DNA of 35,679 bases from the NCBI GenBank assembly GCA_029237605.1, contig JAQRGB010000041.1, positions 1-35,679 of the forward strand, read 5' to 3'. Every line of letters begins with the position of its first letter. Positions within the stretch are counted from its first letter, which is position 1. Of this stretch, positions 16,117 through 24,410 are shown one piece after another. Made by a program: the position numbers and the translations under genes. The DNA comes from Candidatus Thiodubiliella sp. (GTDB lineage Bacteria > Pseudomonadota > Gammaproteobacteria > PS1 > Pseudothioglobaceae). The notes beneath the pieces were generated by a model, which was not told the DNA's origin, ran no database searches, and saw only the letters and a program-made list of their open reading frames with translations.

Positions 16117-16965
16117 ATGGACATACGGCGCGCTAAAGAGAATATGTCTTTTGTTCAACACTTGGTTGAATTACGCAATAAACTGCTGTATTCTGTTATT
16201 GTAATTCTGCTAATATTTGCTGGTATTTTTCCTTTTTCCAACGAAGTTTATAGTTTTATTGCTGCACCTATTCTCGATGTCCTACCATTAGATAGCAATA
16301 TTATTGCAATTGGAGTAATCTCACCTTTCTTGACACCACTCAAGATGGCATTAATTTTTTCCGTTTATATTGCCATTCCTTTTCTACTTTATCAAGTTTG
16401 GTCATTTGTTGCGCCTGCTTTATATAAGCATGAAAAACAAATGATTTTGCCATTAGTAATATCGTCAACGATCTTGTTTTATGCCGGCTTATTGTTTTCT
16501 TTTTACATTGTTTTTCCTGTTATTTTTGGCTTCTTGTCCAGCATTGGCCCAAGTATTGTAGATTTCACTCCTGATATTCAATATTATCTTGATTTTGTGC
16601 TAAAAGTATCGTTTGCCTTTGGTGTGGCATTTGAAGTACCTATTGCCACTATCTTACTGATTATATTTGACATAACAACAACAGAAAAACTTAAAAAAAA
16701 TCGCCCTTATATCATCATTGGTGCTTTTATTTTAGGTATGTTATTGACGCCTCCTGATATTATTTCTCAAACCTTAATTGCCATACCAATATGGTTACTA
16801 TTTGAAACTGGGTTGATTTTTGCACCAATGTTTAAGCGACCAACAACGTCAACAGACACAACCAGCACTTCAGATAAAGAAGAAGAATCAGATGAAGAAA
16901 ACTGGGGCGATGAAGAATTAGATGAAATCGACAAAGAATTTAAAAAGTTAGATAAAGAGAATTGA
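16117..16965 (+). CDS. tatC: Sec-independent translocase subunit TatC
   Basis: 282 residues, six membrane helices; starts MDIRRAKENMSFVQHLVELRNKL, carrying the conserved SFxxHLxELR motif that contacts the twin-arginine signal, and later SFAFGVAFEVPIA. The C-terminus is a long acidic Ser/Thr/Asp/Glu tail (TSTSDKEEESDEENWGDEEL), extended compared with E. coli TatC (258 residues). Cotranscribed with tatAB. Confidence 0.95.
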   Translation: MDIRRAKENMSFVQHLVELRNKLLYSVIVILLIFAGIFPFSNEVYSFIAAPILDVLPLDSNIIAIGVISPFLTPLKMALIFSVYIAIPFLLYQVWSFVAPALYKHEKQMILPLVISSTILFYAGLLFSFYIVFPVIFGFLSSIGPSIVDFTPDIQYYLDFVLKVSFAFGVAFEVPIATILLIIFDITTTEKLKKNRPYIIIGAFILGMLLTPPDIISQTLIAIPIWLLFETGLIFAPMFKRPTTSTDTTSTSDKEEESDEENWGDEELDEIDKEFKKLDKEN

Positions 16966-16998
16966 TTAAAGACAACCTACCATAAATATAATGTAAAT

Positions 16999-18360
16999 AT
17001 GAGTTTATTTGACCTATCATTAATTAAGAAATACGACCAATCTGGCCCAAGATATACATCATACCCAACGGCAAATAATTTTTCAAAATTTACACAAATA
17101 CAATATGAAGATCAAGTTTTTTTAAGTAATAATAAAAAAGGCCCAATCTCACTTTATTGCCATATCCCATTTTGTGATACAGTATGCTTTTATTGTGGAT
17201 GCAACAAAATAGTCACTAAAGACAAAACAAAAGCTAAAACTTACCTGCAAGCTTTATTTAAAGAGATAGAGATTCAAAGCAAACTATTTGATACAACACG
17301 TCAAGTAGAACAAATGCATTTTGGTGGCGGGACGCCAACTTTTTTATCCAATGAACAAATTATTCTACTTAGTGAAAAATTGCAAAGTGCATTTAAATTT
17401 GCCAATGATGGTGAGTATTCTATTGAAATTGACCCACGAGGTGTGGATCAAAATACAATAAAAGCTTTGATAAAGGCTAGATTTAATCGTATTAGTCTTG
17501 GTGTGCAAGATTTTAATGTCGATGTACAGAAAGCGGTTAATCGCATTCAAAGATTTAAACAAACCAAAACGGTTATTCGCATCGCTAGAGAAAATGGCTT
17601 TAAATCGGTTAGTATTGATTTGATTTATGGCTTACCAAGGCAATCAGTTACAACATTTAAAGCAACACTTGAGCAGGTAGCTGAGTTACGACCAGAACGC
17701 ATTTCTATCTTTAACTATGCGCACTTACCAGAGTTGTTCAAGCCACAAAGACGCATCAATATTCTTGAATTACCGAGTGCTGATGAAAAGCTGGCTATTT
17801 TTAAATATTCAATAGATTTTTTATTAGCGCAAGGATACATTTATATTGGCATGGATCATTTTGCTCTACCAGAAGACCCACTAGCTATTGCACAAAATGA
17901 GGGGCATCTCTATAGAAATTTTCAAGGTTATTCAACACACTCCAGTTGCGATATTGTTGGACTTGGGCTAAGCTCTATTTCTCAAGTAGGCAATAGTTTT
18001 TCACAAAATGAAAAAGATTTAGAAAGCTATTATCAAAAGATTAATATTGGTGAATTGCCAGTCGTTAAAGGACAAACTATTAATACAGACGATAAACTTA
18101 GACAGCTGGTTATTATGGATTTGATTTGTAATTTTGAGCTTGATTTTGGTAAAATAGAACGAAATTTTGCTGTTCACTTTAAAGATTACTTTAAAGATGC
18201 ATTTGAACTATTGACGCAGATGCATAATGATGGTTTAATTGAATTAACAGATCATTCAATTAAGGTTATGGATAAAGGAAAACTTCTGATTCGTAATATT
18301 TGTATGGTATTTGATGCTTATTTAGCAACAAGCAAAACTCAGTTTTCTAAAACTATTTAA
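16999..18360 (+). CDS. hemN: Oxygen-independent coproporphyrinogen III oxidase
   Basis: Radical SAM enzyme that converts coproporphyrinogen III to protoporphyrinogen IX without oxygen. 453 residues, with the HemN cluster motif C59-x3-C63-x2-C66-x-C68 (FCDTVCFYCGCNK), GGGTPTFL, ISLGVQDFNVDVQ and the late YSTHSSCDIVGLG segment typical of true HemN. It fits a life with low oxygen and high haem demand (pentaheme cytochrome, NarI, catalase). Confidence 0.96.
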   Translation: MSLFDLSLIKKYDQSGPRYTSYPTANNFSKFTQIQYEDQVFLSNNKKGPISLYCHIPFCDTVCFYCGCNKIVTKDKTKAKTYLQALFKEIEIQSKLFDTTRQVEQMHFGGGTPTFLSNEQIILLSEKLQSAFKFANDGEYSIEIDPRGVDQNTIKALIKARFNRISLGVQDFNVDVQKAVNRIQRFKQTKTVIRIARENGFKSVSIDLIYGLPRQSVTTFKATLEQVAELRPERISIFNYAHLPELFKPQRRINILELPSADEKLAIFKYSIDFLLAQGYIYIGMDHFALPEDPLAIAQNEGHLYRNFQGYSTHSSCDIVGLGLSSISQVGNSFSQNEKDLESYYQKINIGELPVVKGQTINTDDKLRQLVIMDLICNFELDFGKIERNFAVHFKDYFKDAFELLTQMHNDGLIELTDHSIKVMDKGKLLIRNICMVFDAYLATSKTQFSKTI

Positions 18361-18391
18361 TGCTAAATTAATAAATTAAACTTGATTATCT

Positions 18392-19150
18392 ATGGATAAT
18401 ATTTTTTATCTTGAATATTTATTACCACTTATCTTTTTTGCTGTGGCATTTATTTATTCTTCAGTTGGTATGGGTGGTGGGTCTTCTTATACAGCAATCA
18501 TGGTTATCAGTAATATGTCTACATTACTGATACCAATTATTTCATTAATTCTTAATCTGTTCGTTAGTACTATTGGTAGTTATAATTATCTACGCAATAA
18601 GCATGGTAAATTACATATTATTTTACCGTTCTTGCTTTCAGCTATTCCTTTTGCTTATTTGGGTGGCGCACTACACTTGGCAAAAGAAGTATTCTTATGG
18701 ATATTGCTTGCTTCACTTATTGTAGTAGTTATTAGAATTTATCTTTGGAAAGATACAAGTTTTAGACTACGATTCAATAATAAACAAAAAATAATTATTT
18801 CTGTTATTATAGGCTCGATACTTGGTTTGATTGCAGGGATTGCAGGGATTGGTGGTGCAATATATTTAGTGCCTTTAATTGTTATATTTAACATTGGCAC
18901 ACAAAAAGAGGCTGCGGCAACTGGCGTAGTATTTGTTTGGGTGGTTTCTTTTGTAGGTTTGGTTTCACGCTTACAATATAATTCAGTTAACTTATTAGAG
19001 TATAGCCCTCTTATTATTGCAGTAATTATTGGTGGTTTTTTAGGTTCTTATATGGGCTCATTTAAATTCAACCAGCAAACAATGGAAAAAACCCTAGGTA
19101 TTGTAATTTTACTTGCAATTTCTTTCTTAATCAAAAGAATTATTTTTTAA
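18392..19150 (+). CDS. TauE/SafE (TSUP) family anion permease
   Basis: 252-residue integral membrane protein with about eight hydrophobic helices and the two half-repeats typical of TSUP: VGMGGGSSYTAIMVI near residue 25 and GIAGIGGAIYLVPLIVIF near residue 150. The family moves sulfite, sulfonates, sulfoacetate and other organic anions. In a sulfur oxidiser, sulfite or related export is plausible but not shown. The end overlaps the end of mog on the opposite strand by 4 bases. Confidence 0.85.
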   Translation: MDNIFYLEYLLPLIFFAVAFIYSSVGMGGGSSYTAIMVISNMSTLLIPIISLILNLFVSTIGSYNYLRNKHGKLHIILPFLLSAIPFAYLGGALHLAKEVFLWILLASLIVVVIRIYLWKDTSFRLRFNNKQKIIISVIIGSILGLIAGIAGIGGAIYLVPLIVIFNIGTQKEAAATGVVFVWVVSFVGLVSRLQYNSVNLLEYSPLIIAVIIGGFLGSYMGSFKFNQQTMEKTLGIVILLAISFLIKRIIF

Positions 19151-19674
19151 AATTCTTGCTCTACAAAATCCAAGTCAATTTGGATATTAGAATCACTTAA
19201 TAACTCCAAACATTTAGGTACCGCTAAAAATACTGCGCCTAAACATACAGCAATTGCATCTGGTTTGCCAGGTAAATTAATAATCAAACTTTTTCCACGC
19301 GATCCTGCTGTTTGACGTGAAAGAATAGCAGTTGGTACTGTTCGCAAACTAACGCTGCGCATCTGCTGTGCAAAGCCATCAAAAATGCGTTCACACACAG
19401 CATGCGTAGCCTCTGGAGTAACGTCACGAATAGTAGGTCCGGTGCCACCAGTGGTAAGAATAAGATCACAGTTTTTATTATCTGCAAAATCTATCATGGT
19501 CTGTTCAATCAAAGTCTGATCATCTTCAATAATAATTGGCTCAACCTCATAAGGTGATAATATCGCCTGCTGAATCCAAGTTTGCATAGCAGGACCGCCA
19601 ATATCTTCATACTCACCATGCGCAGCACGATCTGAAATAGTAATAAATCCTATTTTAATTTTAATTTTATTCAT
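19147..19674 (-). CDS. mog: Molybdopterin adenylyltransferase
   Basis: Activates molybdopterin by adenylation before molybdenum insertion. 175 residues matching Mog: GFITISDRAAHGEYEDIGGP, LTTGGTGPTIRDVTPEAT, VPTAILSRQTAGSRGKSLIINLPGKP. It lacks the insert present in E. coli Mog near the C-terminus, so it is shorter (175 versus about 195). Starts 8 bases inside the end of the Crp/Fnr-type gene, so it is translationally coupled to the regulator. MoeA, its partner, is encoded at 34326-35591. Confidence 0.93.
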   Translation of the reverse strand: MNKIKIKIGFITISDRAAHGEYEDIGGPAMQTWIQQAILSPYEVEPIIIEDDQTLIEQTMIDFADNKNCDLILTTGGTGPTIRDVTPEATHAVCERIFDGFAQQMRSVSLRTVPTAILSRQTAGSRGKSLIINLPGKPDAIAVCLGAVFLAVPKCLELLSDSNIQIDLDFVEQEF

Positions 19675-20503
19675 CTAAATAACATTGATTATATTGGCGA
19701 TTATAACACTGATTATTGTTATCAAAATAGCAATATTTACATAGTTTTTCTTTATTAATGATAGTGATTGTCTTTTTTGTAATACTGATACCCTGATGGG
19801 ACAAGTTCTTTAGATTACGTGAAAATACTTCTCTACTCATACCTAAATAAGAAGAAATAAGAGACTTATTACAAGGCAATTGAATGACATTAGATTGCCA
19901 TTTTTTATCATTTAGTAATTTTAGAAAAAATTCCCCCATTCTTTGCTTGGTATTTTTATATTTAATAGATTGAGTATTTTGCAAAGCAATATTAGCTTTT
20001 TGTGCGCTAATAATAAGGAGATTATGCGCAAATTTGGAGGATTCTTTTAATGCTTGGTTGACTACATCGATTGGAATAGACAGCATTAGTGTATCAGTAA
20101 TAGTTTTAGCATTTTCGTTAAAAACTTGATGTGTAAATAAGCAATGTTCTAACACAGTTTCGTTATTGCCAATAATTTGTAAAATTTTATCTTTGGTATT
20201 ATATTGTTGTTTAAAGATTTTAACCCAACCCATTAAAACAATATGTAAATGTGTGACTGGAGCATCTTCCAAAATAAGCATTTTATTTTTTGGAATTTGA
20301 TAAATTTTAGCACAACTAATAATTTGTTTTATCTTGCTGTAAGCCATATTTTGAAAAAGAGTAATTTTATACGCTAAACGTTTAGAAGTACTAAATGTGT
20401 TAATTTTATGTTTACTTAATTGATGATCATCCCCCAAAGTAAGACGTAGTTTTTTTTCAATATTATGTAATTTGTTTATTTTTTTTGAATAAGTGCGAAC
20501 CAA
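19667..20503 (-). CDS. Crp/Fnr-family regulator with a C-terminal four-Cys tail
   Basis: 278 residues as read from a TTG at 20503. The cyclic-nucleotide-binding fold runs from about residue 45 (LFQNMAYSKIKQII ... LHIVLMGWVKIFKQ) to 165, and the Crp-type HTH lies at about 205-245 (CNKSLISSYLGMSREVFSRNLK). A tail follows with C255-x2-C258-x7-C266-x7-C274, absent from ordinary Crp/Fnr proteins and able in principle to bind an Fe-S cluster or zinc. FNR-type N-terminal cysteines are absent. There is no ATG/GTG start before the fold and no ribosome site for the TTG. It overlaps the NIT gene by 28 bases at an A8 run; one extra A would fuse the two frames in line. Divergent from narK1, so probably the nar regulator. 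Confidence 0.82.
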   Translation of the reverse strand: MVRTYSKKINKLHNIEKKLRLTLGDDHQLSKHKINTFSTSKRLAYKITLFQNMAYSKIKQIISCAKIYQIPKNKMLILEDAPVTHLHIVLMGWVKIFKQQYNTKDKILQIIGNNETVLEHCLFTHQVFNENAKTITDTLMLSIPIDVVNQALKESSKFAHNLLIISAQKANIALQNTQSIKYKNTKQRMGEFFLKLLNDKKWQSNVIQLPCNKSLISSYLGMSREVFSRNLKNLSHQGISITKKTITIINKEKLCKYCYFDNNNQCYNRQYNQCYLDE

Positions 20504-21183
20504 TCTTTAGCGCTCATTTCAAAAAGTATAGTTGGTTTTTCTTGTGTAATGAGTTGCTCATGAATAGTGTGTAGCATACTTATGTCAAAAGTTTTATAAA
20601 TAGCACTAACAAAGTTTGTTTGTTCAACTGTAGCCAATGATAAAAATGATTTTTTATAATATTCTTGTTCATTAATTAAAACTTTAATGTGTTCAATACA
20701 TTCATTCTTATTAAAATTACCTTTAATGAAACCGCGCATAATAATAGAACGCTCTAACCCAACTTTTTCTTTCCATTGTAGGAAAAAGCAATAAGCACTA
20801 ACTGCACTAGGGTGTGTGTTCTTGATTTTTAAGATTAAATGTGTCATCAGTTGAATAACAGGGAGAATAAGCTGATAAGAATAAAAATCAAGCATAGCGT
20901 CAGACTTCGATTTTAAATGTAGTAACGCCAAACGCTTAGTTTTTAATTTTTTTAAACTTTTATCAATAATTTGAATTAATTTTTGTTGCTCTAAATCTAC
21001 CTTACTGTTGTTTTTTTGTATAATATTTAGCTCTAATTGCTTAATGCTTAAGTTGCTTTTAGTAAAATAAATCAACATCTCTTGCTTAGATTGCGTCGTA
21101 TTTTCACGTAAGTAAAGCATTGCAAACCCACGCTCATTTTGTAATGTGTGAAATATATTGCTGAGTATTTGTAATTGTTGACT
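20476..21183 (-). CDS. NIT-domain nitrate/nitrite-sensing protein (5' end unresolved)
   Basis: An all-helical NIT domain as in NasR and nitrate-responsive receptors. The recognisable NIT elements are LQNERGFAMLYLRENT at the N-terminus and SAYCFFLQWKEKVGLERSII, MRGFIKG, INEQEYYKKSF and the final MSAKDWFALIQ. The first in-frame ATG is at 21120, but LQNERG, the conserved Arg-containing start of the domain, lies upstream of it and continues open to 21183, where an in-frame TGA follows ATG. That is exactly beside an adapter fragment (21196-21209) and a duplicated 12-mer, so the real start was lost in assembly. No membrane helix or signal peptide is seen, so the sensor is cytoplasmic. It overlaps the Crp/Fnr gene and may be fused to it. 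Confidence 0.8.
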   Translation of the reverse strand, partial: SQQLQILSNIFHTLQNERGFAMLYLRENTTQSKQEMLIYFTKSNLSIKQLELNIIQKNNSKVDLEQQKLIQIIDKSLKKLKTKRLALLHLKSKSDAMLDFYSYQLILPVIQLMTHLILKIKNTHPSAVSAYCFFLQWKEKVGLERSIIMRGFIKGNFNKNECIEHIKVLINEQEYYKKSFLSLATVEQTNFVSAIYKTFDISMLHTIHEQLITQEKPTILFEMSAKDWFALIQKK

Positions 21184-21227
21184 TCACATATTTAATTGGC
21201 CTCCGACTTTAAAAATCACATATTTAA
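21184..21227. other. Adapter fragment within a duplicated 12-mer upstream of narK1 (artefact)
   Basis: Bases 21196-21209 (TTGGCCTCCGACTT) are the reverse complement of the first 14 bases of the MGI read-1 adapter. They are flanked by two copies of TCACATATTTAA at 21184-21195 and 21216-21227. The direct repeat is best explained as the same native segment joined twice through adapter-bearing reads. The narK1 promoter and NIT gene start cannot be read reliably here. Confidence 0.8.
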
Positions 21228-21290
21228 TAAAAAGTAATATTTTATATTTAAAAATAAACAAATAAAGTATAAACTTATCTAAAAAAAATT

Positions 21291-22703
21291 ATGGGTATAT
21301 CTAAAATTAAAAGTCAAACTGCGCAAGCTAATTCAGTTTTAGTAGCTAATACTATTGCATTTACAGCATGCTTTGCTATATGGGTGATGTTTTCAATTAT
21401 TGGCATCCCAATCAAAGAATTATTGCAATTATCAGAGACACAATTTGGCTTATTGGTAGCAACGCCTATTCTAACAGGTTCTATATTTAGATTGCCAGTA
21501 GGAATGATGACCGATAAATTTGGTGGTCGTGTTGTTTATTTAGTTTTAATGCTTACTACACTTATGCCACTATGGTTTATTGGTGATGCAACGCAGTATT
21601 GGCAATTTTTAATATTAGGATTGCTTGTTGGTATCGCAGGCGCATCATTCTCAGTTGGCATTGCCTATACTGCTAAATGGTTCAAAAAAGAAAACCAAGG
21701 TTTTGCTATGGGTATTTTTGGCGCAGGAAATGCAGGGGCGGCATTGACTAAATTTATAGCACCATCTTTAGTTGTTGCCTACGGCTGGGAAATGGTTCCC
21801 AAGGTTTATACAATTGCTATGGTTGTTATTGTAATTATGTATTGGATGTTTACTTATGAGGATCCAAGCCACAAAATCGCCTCAACTGTTACCATAAAAG
21901 AACAATTAAAAGTATTAAACGACCCAAAGCTTTGGAAATATATGCAGTATTATTCATTAGTATTTGGTGGTTTTGTAGCGCTGTCTCTATGGATGACAAA
22001 ATATTATATTAATGAGTATGGCTTTGATTTAACCACTGCTGCATTACTGGCAGCAATTTTTGTATTACCATCAGGTGTGGTTCGTGCACTAGGTGGGTGG
22101 TTCTCAGACAAATATGGTGCTTATAAAGTAACTTGGTGGGTAATGTGGGTTTCGCTTGTTTGTCTATTCTTTATGTCGTATCCACAAACTGCTCTAGTTA
22201 TTAAAACAACTACAGGCGAAGCAATGTTTGGTTTAAGCTTAAATGTTTGGGCATTTACCACATTATTGTTTGTGCTTGGTATCGCTTGGGGCTTTGGCAA
22301 AGCATCTGTATTTAAATTCTTATCAGATGAATATCCAGATAATATTGGTGTTGCCTCAGGTATTGTTGGACTTGCTGGTGGCATTGGTGGTTTTTTTCTA
22401 CCTATTATATTCGGTGTATTAATTGACTATACAGGTATTAATAGCATAATATTTATGTTGCTATATGGAGCAACAGCAACTTCTTTAATTTGGATGTATT
22501 TTACTTTTGCTAAAGAACATAAAGTCAATTGTGCTAAAAAATTAAAAACAGAGGCATTAAAAGAATATGCCAAAACATGTGATAACCCAGATGATGTTAT
22601 TACTGCTCAAGCAATTTTGGAACAAATAGATTTGATTGAAGAATTTAATAAAAAATACAATGAGTTTAAGCAAGCACATATAGATTCAAACAAGCATACG
22701 TAA
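21291..22703 (+). CDS. narK1: NarK1-type nitrate transporter (MFS)
   Basis: Major facilitator nitrate/nitrite porter of 470 residues, about 12 membrane helices. Nitrate-signature glycines are visible in GIFGAGNAGAALTKF (helix 5) and GIVGLAGGIGGFFLP (helix 11), and the MFS loop motif appears in RLPVGMMTDKFGGR. The C-terminus is a long cytoplasmic lysine/glutamate-rich tail. NarK1-type proteins are proposed nitrate/proton symporters. First gene of the narK1-narK2-GHJI operon; narK2 begins 29 bases later with a GGGAG site. The promoter lies in the region damaged by adapter sequence. Confidence 0.93.
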   Translation: MGISKIKSQTAQANSVLVANTIAFTACFAIWVMFSIIGIPIKELLQLSETQFGLLVATPILTGSIFRLPVGMMTDKFGGRVVYLVLMLTTLMPLWFIGDATQYWQFLILGLLVGIAGASFSVGIAYTAKWFKKENQGFAMGIFGAGNAGAALTKFIAPSLVVAYGWEMVPKVYTIAMVVIVIMYWMFTYEDPSHKIASTVTIKEQLKVLNDPKLWKYMQYYSLVFGGFVALSLWMTKYYINEYGFDLTTAALLAAIFVLPSGVVRALGGWFSDKYGAYKVTWWVMWVSLVCLFFMSYPQTALVIKTTTGEAMFGLSLNVWAFTTLLFVLGIAWGFGKASVFKFLSDEYPDNIGVASGIVGLAGGIGGFFLPIIFGVLIDYTGINSIIFMLLYGATATSLIWMYFTFAKEHKVNCAKKLKTEALKEYAKTCDNPDDVITAQAILEQIDLIEEFNKKYNEFKQAHIDSNKHT

Positions 22704-22732
22704 AAATAATTTTAATATAAGGGAGTAATGTA

Positions 22733-24352
22733 ATGGCTCAAGATATAAAAAGTTGGGATCCAGATAACAAATCTGAATGGAACAATACTGGAAGAGAGAT
22801 TGCTAATCGTAATTTATGGATATCCATACCAAGTTTATTAGCTGGTTTCGCCACGTGGCTAATGTGGGGTATTATCACTGTACAAATGTTAAATACAGGT
22901 TATGGTGGTTTTGACAAATCTCAATTATTTACGCTTGCAGCAATCGCAGGTTTATCTGGCGCTACCTTAAGAATTCCATCAACTTTTTTTATCCGTCTAG
23001 CGGGTGGTAGGAATACCATTTTCTTAACTACTGCGCTTTTAATGCTACCAGCTTTAGGCTTAGGTATTGCACTTTCTAGACCAGATACCCCGTTCTGGCA
23101 TTTTCAAATTCTAGCTTTATTATCTGGTTTTGGTGGTGGTAACTTTGCCTCTTCAATGTCAAATATTTCATTTTTCTTCCCGAAAAAAATCCAGGGTTAT
23201 TCACTAGGTATGAATGCAGGGCTAGGTAACTTTGGTGTTACTACTATGCAGATCGTTATTCCTTTAGTGATGACAATGGCAGTAATGGGCAATCCTACAG
23301 AATTACAAATTGCCTCAGGCACTTTAATTGGCAAGATTCCTGCTGGCACTGATACATATTTACAAAATGCAGGCTATGTTTGGTTAATTATTTTGATTCC
23401 GCTTGCTATTGCTTCTTGGCTAGGAATGAACAATATTACCGAAAGTCATGTATCCCCTAAGATTGGCTCAACTTTAGGTGCATTTATTAAAATTATTGTT
23501 ATGTTAATCCTAGGTTTGGCAACTGCTAGCTTTGGTTTGTGGTTAATGCTACCAGAGGTGGCTTCTGGCTCTGGATTAATGTTAAGTAAATGGATAGTAC
23601 TACCTATTATTATTACATTAACTGTATTATTACTTAAATTACTACCACTTGGTAATGATTATAAGGATGGGTTAAAACGTCAATATAAAATTTTTGAAAA
23701 TAAGCACACTTGGGCAATGACTATTATTTATGTAATGACATTTGGCTCTTTTATTGGCTACGCAGCAACTCTAGCTTTATCCATCAAAGTAATATTTGGG
23801 TTTCAGCATATTATGGTTGACGGTGTTATGACGCACAATACTATAAATCCAAATGGCCCATCAGCACTCACTTATGCATGGATGGGCGCTTTTGTTGGTG
23901 CGCTTATTCGGCCTATTGGTGGTATGATTGCTGATCATATTGGCGGCGCTAAAGTGACACAAATTATCTCTGGCGTTATGGTGCTGTCAGCATTAGGTGT
24001 TGCTTATTTTATGAAGCAAGCTTATGGAAGCGCCACACCTGAAGAGTTTTTTTGGCAATTTTTAATTTTATTTGTTGTGTTATTTGCAATGACTGGCTTA
24101 GGCAATGGCTCTACTTTTAGAACTATTTCGCAGGTATTTAATAAAGAACAAGCTGGTCCTGTATTGGGTTGGACGTCTGCAGTGGCAGCATATGGTGCAT
24201 TCATTATTCCTAAAGTGTTTGGCGAACAAATTAAAGCCACAACACCTGAAAATGCATTGTATGGTTTCGCTGTGTTTTATGCAATATGTATGGTTATTAA
24301 TTGGTGGTTTTATTTGCGTAAAAACGCAAAGTCGGAGGCCAAGCGGTCTTAG
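22733..24352 (+). CDS. narK2: NarK2-type nitrate/nitrite antiporter (MFS); C-terminus artefactual
   Basis: MFS porter of about 530 residues with the NarK-family motifs MNAGLGNFGVTTMQ and TGLGNGSTFRTIS, and the long helix 6-7 region typical of NarK2, which exchanges nitrate for nitrite. Residues 533-539 (KSEAKRS) and the stop codon at 24350-24352 are encoded by the MGI adapter at 24329-24360, so the native protein ends beyond FYLRKNA and its true stop is missing. Between the adapter-plus-barcode and narG only about 40 bases remain. Confidence 0.92.
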   Translation: MAQDIKSWDPDNKSEWNNTGREIANRNLWISIPSLLAGFATWLMWGIITVQMLNTGYGGFDKSQLFTLAAIAGLSGATLRIPSTFFIRLAGGRNTIFLTTALLMLPALGLGIALSRPDTPFWHFQILALLSGFGGGNFASSMSNISFFFPKKIQGYSLGMNAGLGNFGVTTMQIVIPLVMTMAVMGNPTELQIASGTLIGKIPAGTDTYLQNAGYVWLIILIPLAIASWLGMNNITESHVSPKIGSTLGAFIKIIVMLILGLATASFGLWLMLPEVASGSGLMLSKWIVLPIIITLTVLLLKLLPLGNDYKDGLKRQYKIFENKHTWAMTIIYVMTFGSFIGYAATLALSIKVIFGFQHIMVDGVMTHNTINPNGPSALTYAWMGAFVGALIRPIGGMIADHIGGAKVTQIISGVMVLSALGVAYFMKQAYGSATPEEFFWQFLILFVVLFAMTGLGNGSTFRTISQVFNKEQAGPVLGWTSAVAAYGAFIIPKVFGEQIKATTPENALYGFAVFYAICMVINWWFYLRKNAKSEAKRS

Positions 24353-24370
24353 GAAGACAATCCTTTTGTA
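24329..24370 (+). other. Complete MGI read-1 adapter plus 10-nt barcode (artefact)
   Basis: 24329-24360 is the complete 32-base MGI/BGISEQ read-1 adapter (begins AAGTCGGAGGCC, ends GGAAGACAA). The next ten bases, TCCTTTTGTA, recur after the adapter copy at 34191-34232 and partly at 24479-24485, which is what a sample barcode would do. Not genomic. Confidence 0.95.
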
Positions 24371-24410
24371 TCAAATAAAATTAGTTAAAAACAATTTATA
24401 GGAGAAATAA

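Noticed and set aside
21184-21227. Direct repeats TCACATATTTAA as Crp/Fnr-type operator half-sites in front of narK1
   Set aside because: The second copy is separated from the first by adapter sequence and is probably the same native segment joined twice; spacing and orientation do not fit a Crp/Fnr palindrome.
24329-24370. Adapter copies read as dispersed repeats, attachment sites or regulatory elements
   Set aside because: They match commercial MGI adapter sequence exactly and carry the same barcode in library order.
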